NCBI GenBank assembly: GCA_020199975.1
Contig: JAIVJP010000351.1
Location: 3,046 to 8,342, forward strand
Length of the DNA stretch: 5,297 nt
Source of the DNA: Acidobacteriota bacterium
Lineage (GTDB): Bacteria > Acidobacteriota > Blastocatellia > Pyrinomonadales > Pyrinomonadaceae
Direction of reading: 5' to 3'
Of this stretch, positions 3,830 through 5,297 are shown piece by piece. Below the pieces are notes generated by a model that saw nothing but the letters and a program-made list of their open reading frames with translations, was not told where the DNA came from and searched no databases. The translations under genes were made by a program, and so were the position numbers. Position 1 is the stretch's first letter, and each line of letters begins with the position of its first letter.

Positions 3830-5297
3830 CTAACCGAGCAGTCGTTCTACAATTTTGTAACTGGCTTCGAGTGCTTCCGCGAGTTTCTCGGGTTGATTTC
3901 CACCACCCTCAGCCATGTCAGGCTTTCCACCTCCGCGTCCGCCGACGATGGGCGCCAGTTCCTTGATCACCTGACCGGCTGGTACGCGTCTTGAGATATC
4001 CGGTGACGTTCGCACAATCAAGGAGGCCTTTCCGTCACCCGTACGGCCAAGAACAACCACCCATGATTTGATGCGCGCGAGCAACGTGTCGGAAAGCTGC
4101 CGCATTCCCGCGGCGTCGAGACCGCTGGCTTCACGCGCTACTACGCGCACGCCTGCAACGTCACGCGATTCGTCACCATTCGAAGAGGAGCCCGCGGCGC
4201 CAGTAGCGAGCTTCATGCGCAGGTTATCAGCTTCACGTCTGGCCTTCTTCAGCTCTTCTTGCAACCGTTCAACCTGAACGGGAAGTTCGGATCGCGAAGT
4301 GCGCAACCCGCTTGCCACTTTGTCGACAATCGCCTCGGCCTCGCGAAATCGCTCGAACGCGTCGACACCTGTAATCGCCCGAATACGACGAACTCCGGAT
4401 GCGATAGATTCGTCACTCGTTATCTTGAAAAGTCCAATGTCGCCCGTGGCTCGCACGTGCGTGCCGCCGCACAACTCCTTGGAAAAAATGTCTTCTGCTC
4501 CGTTGATAGAAAGCACCCGCACCTTCTCGCCATACTTCTCGCCGAAGAAAGCCATCGCTCCCGAACGCATCGCCTCATCAACCGCCATCTCATTCGTTTG
4601 CACCGGCTCATTGCGCAGGATGTGATAGTTAACGAGATTCTCGATCTCTTCGATCTCGCTCCTGGTCAAAGGCTGATAGTGGGAGAAGTCGAAACGCAGA
4701 TAATTCGGGGCTACAACCGAGCCTGCTTGTTTGACATGCGTTCCGAGAACTTCCCGTAACGCCGCGTGCATCAAATGAGTAGCAGTATGATTGCGCCTGG
4801 TGGCGTCGCGCTTCTCAACATCAACTTCGGCCGCGACCAAATCGCCAACCCTCAAGGTGCCCTTTTCAACTTTGATCTTGTGAACAATCAATCCTTGGGC
4901 AGGTGAGTAGGTATCGATAACGACAGCGCTCATGTCATTATTGACTGCGCCAATCCTGGCGGTGCTGCTGGCCGGCAGGTTCTTGTCAGTACCACCTGCG
5001 GTAGCGGGTGGGTTCGACTGAGTCACCCGCCCACTACCGTAGGCCGTACTGACAAGCCGACCGACATCGCCAACCTGCCCACCGCTCTCGGCATAGAACG
5101 GAGTTTGATCAAGAACGACTTCACCCTTTTCCCCCTCGTTAATTGCTTGCACCTCGTCGTTACCGTTAATCAGAGCGATTACTCTAGCTGCATTCACATT
5201 TGTTGTTTCGTAGCCCTTGAATTCTGATTTAGTGGTGTGGCGACGAGATAGAGCTACATAGACAGATCCAGTTTTTTCGTTTTGCCTAGTTTTTATG
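3830..5297 (-). CDS. alaS: Alanyl-tRNA synthetase, C-terminal part (5' end outside window)
   Basis: The frame stays open to the right edge, so the GTG at 5195-5197 is internal. About 488 residues of an enzyme usually near 880 aa are visible. The enzyme charges tRNA-Ala in the cytoplasm and hydrolyses mischarged Ser/Gly-tRNA-Ala. The aminoacylation domain is outside the window. Seen in order: the start of the editing region (EGEKGEVVLDQTPFYAESGGQ begins near 5137); the editing-site HxxxH (HTATH, His codons 4787-4789 and 4775-4777); the matching CGGTH (Cys 4469-4471, His 4457-4459), which completes the metal-binding set; a charged coiled coil (about 4205-4300); and the C-terminal DHHA1/C-Ala domain with the Gly-rich GGRGGGKPDMAEGGG (about 3900-3942). 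All visible key residues are intact, so the gene looks functional. The oddity is a 25-codon palindromic insertion at 4982-5056, just after VGDVGR. Confidence 0.97.
   Translation of the reverse strand, partial: IKTRQNEKTGSVYVALSRRHTTKSEFKGYETTNVNAARVIALINGNDEVQAINEGEKGEVVLDQTPFYAESGGQVGDVGRLVSTAYGSGRVTQSNPPATAGGTDKNLPASSTARIGAVNNDMSAVVIDTYSPAQGLIVHKIKVEKGTLRVGDLVAAEVDVEKRDATRRNHTATHLMHAALREVLGTHVKQAGSVVAPNYLRFDFSHYQPLTRSEIEEIENLVNYHILRNEPVQTNEMAVDEAMRSGAMAFFGEKYGEKVRVLSINGAEDIFSKELCGGTHVRATGDIGLFKITSDESIASGVRRIRAITGVDAFERFREAEAIVDKVASGLRTSRSELPVQVERLQEELKKARREADNLRMKLATGAAGSSSNGDESRDVAGVRVVAREASGLDAAGMRQLSDTLLARIKSWVVVLGRTGDGKASLIVRTSPDISRRVPAGQVIKELAPIVGGRGGGKPDMAEGGGNQPEKLAEALEASYKIVERLLG
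4982..5056. repeat. 75-bp palindromic element inserted in frame within alaS
   Basis: Two 32-nt arms (4982-5013 and 5025-5056) pair with 27 Watson-Crick pairs, 2 G-T wobbles and 3 mismatches around an 11-nt loop. The outer 11 bp, CTTGTCAGTAC and GTACTGACAAG, are perfect, and the loop region holds a smaller palindrome GACTGAGTC (5016-5024). The element is exactly 25 codons, starts and ends on alaS codon boundaries, and encodes a segment beginning LVSTAYGSGR and ending NPPATAGGTDK. This segment is rich in Gly, Ser, Thr and Pro, unlike its surroundings. It falls between VGDVGR and TARIGAV, where AlaRS normally has a short loop of the editing domain's N-terminal barrel. No target-site duplication is obvious. 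Being a mobile or dispersed element is inference from its shape and position. Confidence 0.75.

Noticed and set aside
4259..4759. 166-aa open frame on the plus strand opposite alaS
   Set aside because: It lies wholly antisense to conserved AlaRS editing-domain sequence, has no recognisable motif, and is explained by codon bias of the real gene.
5195..5197. GTG at 5197 as the start of a 455-aa protein
   Set aside because: The frame continues to the window edge with AlaRS-like residues (EFKGYETT), and the catalytic domain must lie beyond. The gene is truncated by the window.

Overview
The window is bacterial and chromosomal-looking, of moderate GC. It carries a truncated PLP enzyme, a two-gene minus-strand operon for membrane or envelope proteins, a small secreted peptidoglycan-binding protein, and the C-terminal half of alanyl-tRNA synthetase. 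The 402-aa protein resembles, from memory, the DUF6599 family typical of Acidobacteriota. Together with the small secreted PG-binding protein and the zinc-ribbon/PH membrane protein, this suggests an acidobacterium, perhaps Blastocatellia-like. That placement is an inference, not a demonstrated fact.

Layout. Positions 1-668 (+) are the C-terminal part of a class V aminotransferase fold-type I PLP enzyme, cut by the left edge. Positions 669-1077 hold no intact gene. They contain a possible eroded DUF2277-like gene (about 729-887) and a stretch able to fold into a long-range stem, ending in a plus-strand intrinsic terminator (about 1017-1058). Next come two minus-strand genes in the order zinc-ribbon/PH-domain membrane protein (2984-2397), then DUF6599-like exported protein (2286-1078). 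The 110-bp gap between them carries a 9-bp inverted repeat. The divergent region 2985-3373 has no gene but is rich in structure. It holds a 15-bp terminator-like hairpin (3075-3111), an adjacent rod-like fold (3113-3197), a minus-strand -10-like box, a plus-strand -10-like box, and a GC-rich 5'UTR hairpin. The secreted PG-binding protein follows at 3374-3724 (+). It converges on alaS (3830 to beyond 5297, -), and the two share a strong bidirectional terminator (3765-3811).

The most notable observation is a 75-bp imperfect palindrome (4982-5056) inside alaS. It is exactly 25 codons long, begins and ends on codon boundaries, and lies in the N-terminal part of the editing domain, where I expect a short loop. 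It looks like a dispersed palindromic element that inserted in frame into an essential gene and is tolerated there, comparable in principle to Rickettsia palindromic elements. A second lead is the leader of the zinc-ribbon/PH operon, where a fold followed by a terminator-like hairpin has the layout of a transcription attenuator. No phage, CRISPR, tRNA, rRNA or transposase gene is visible.
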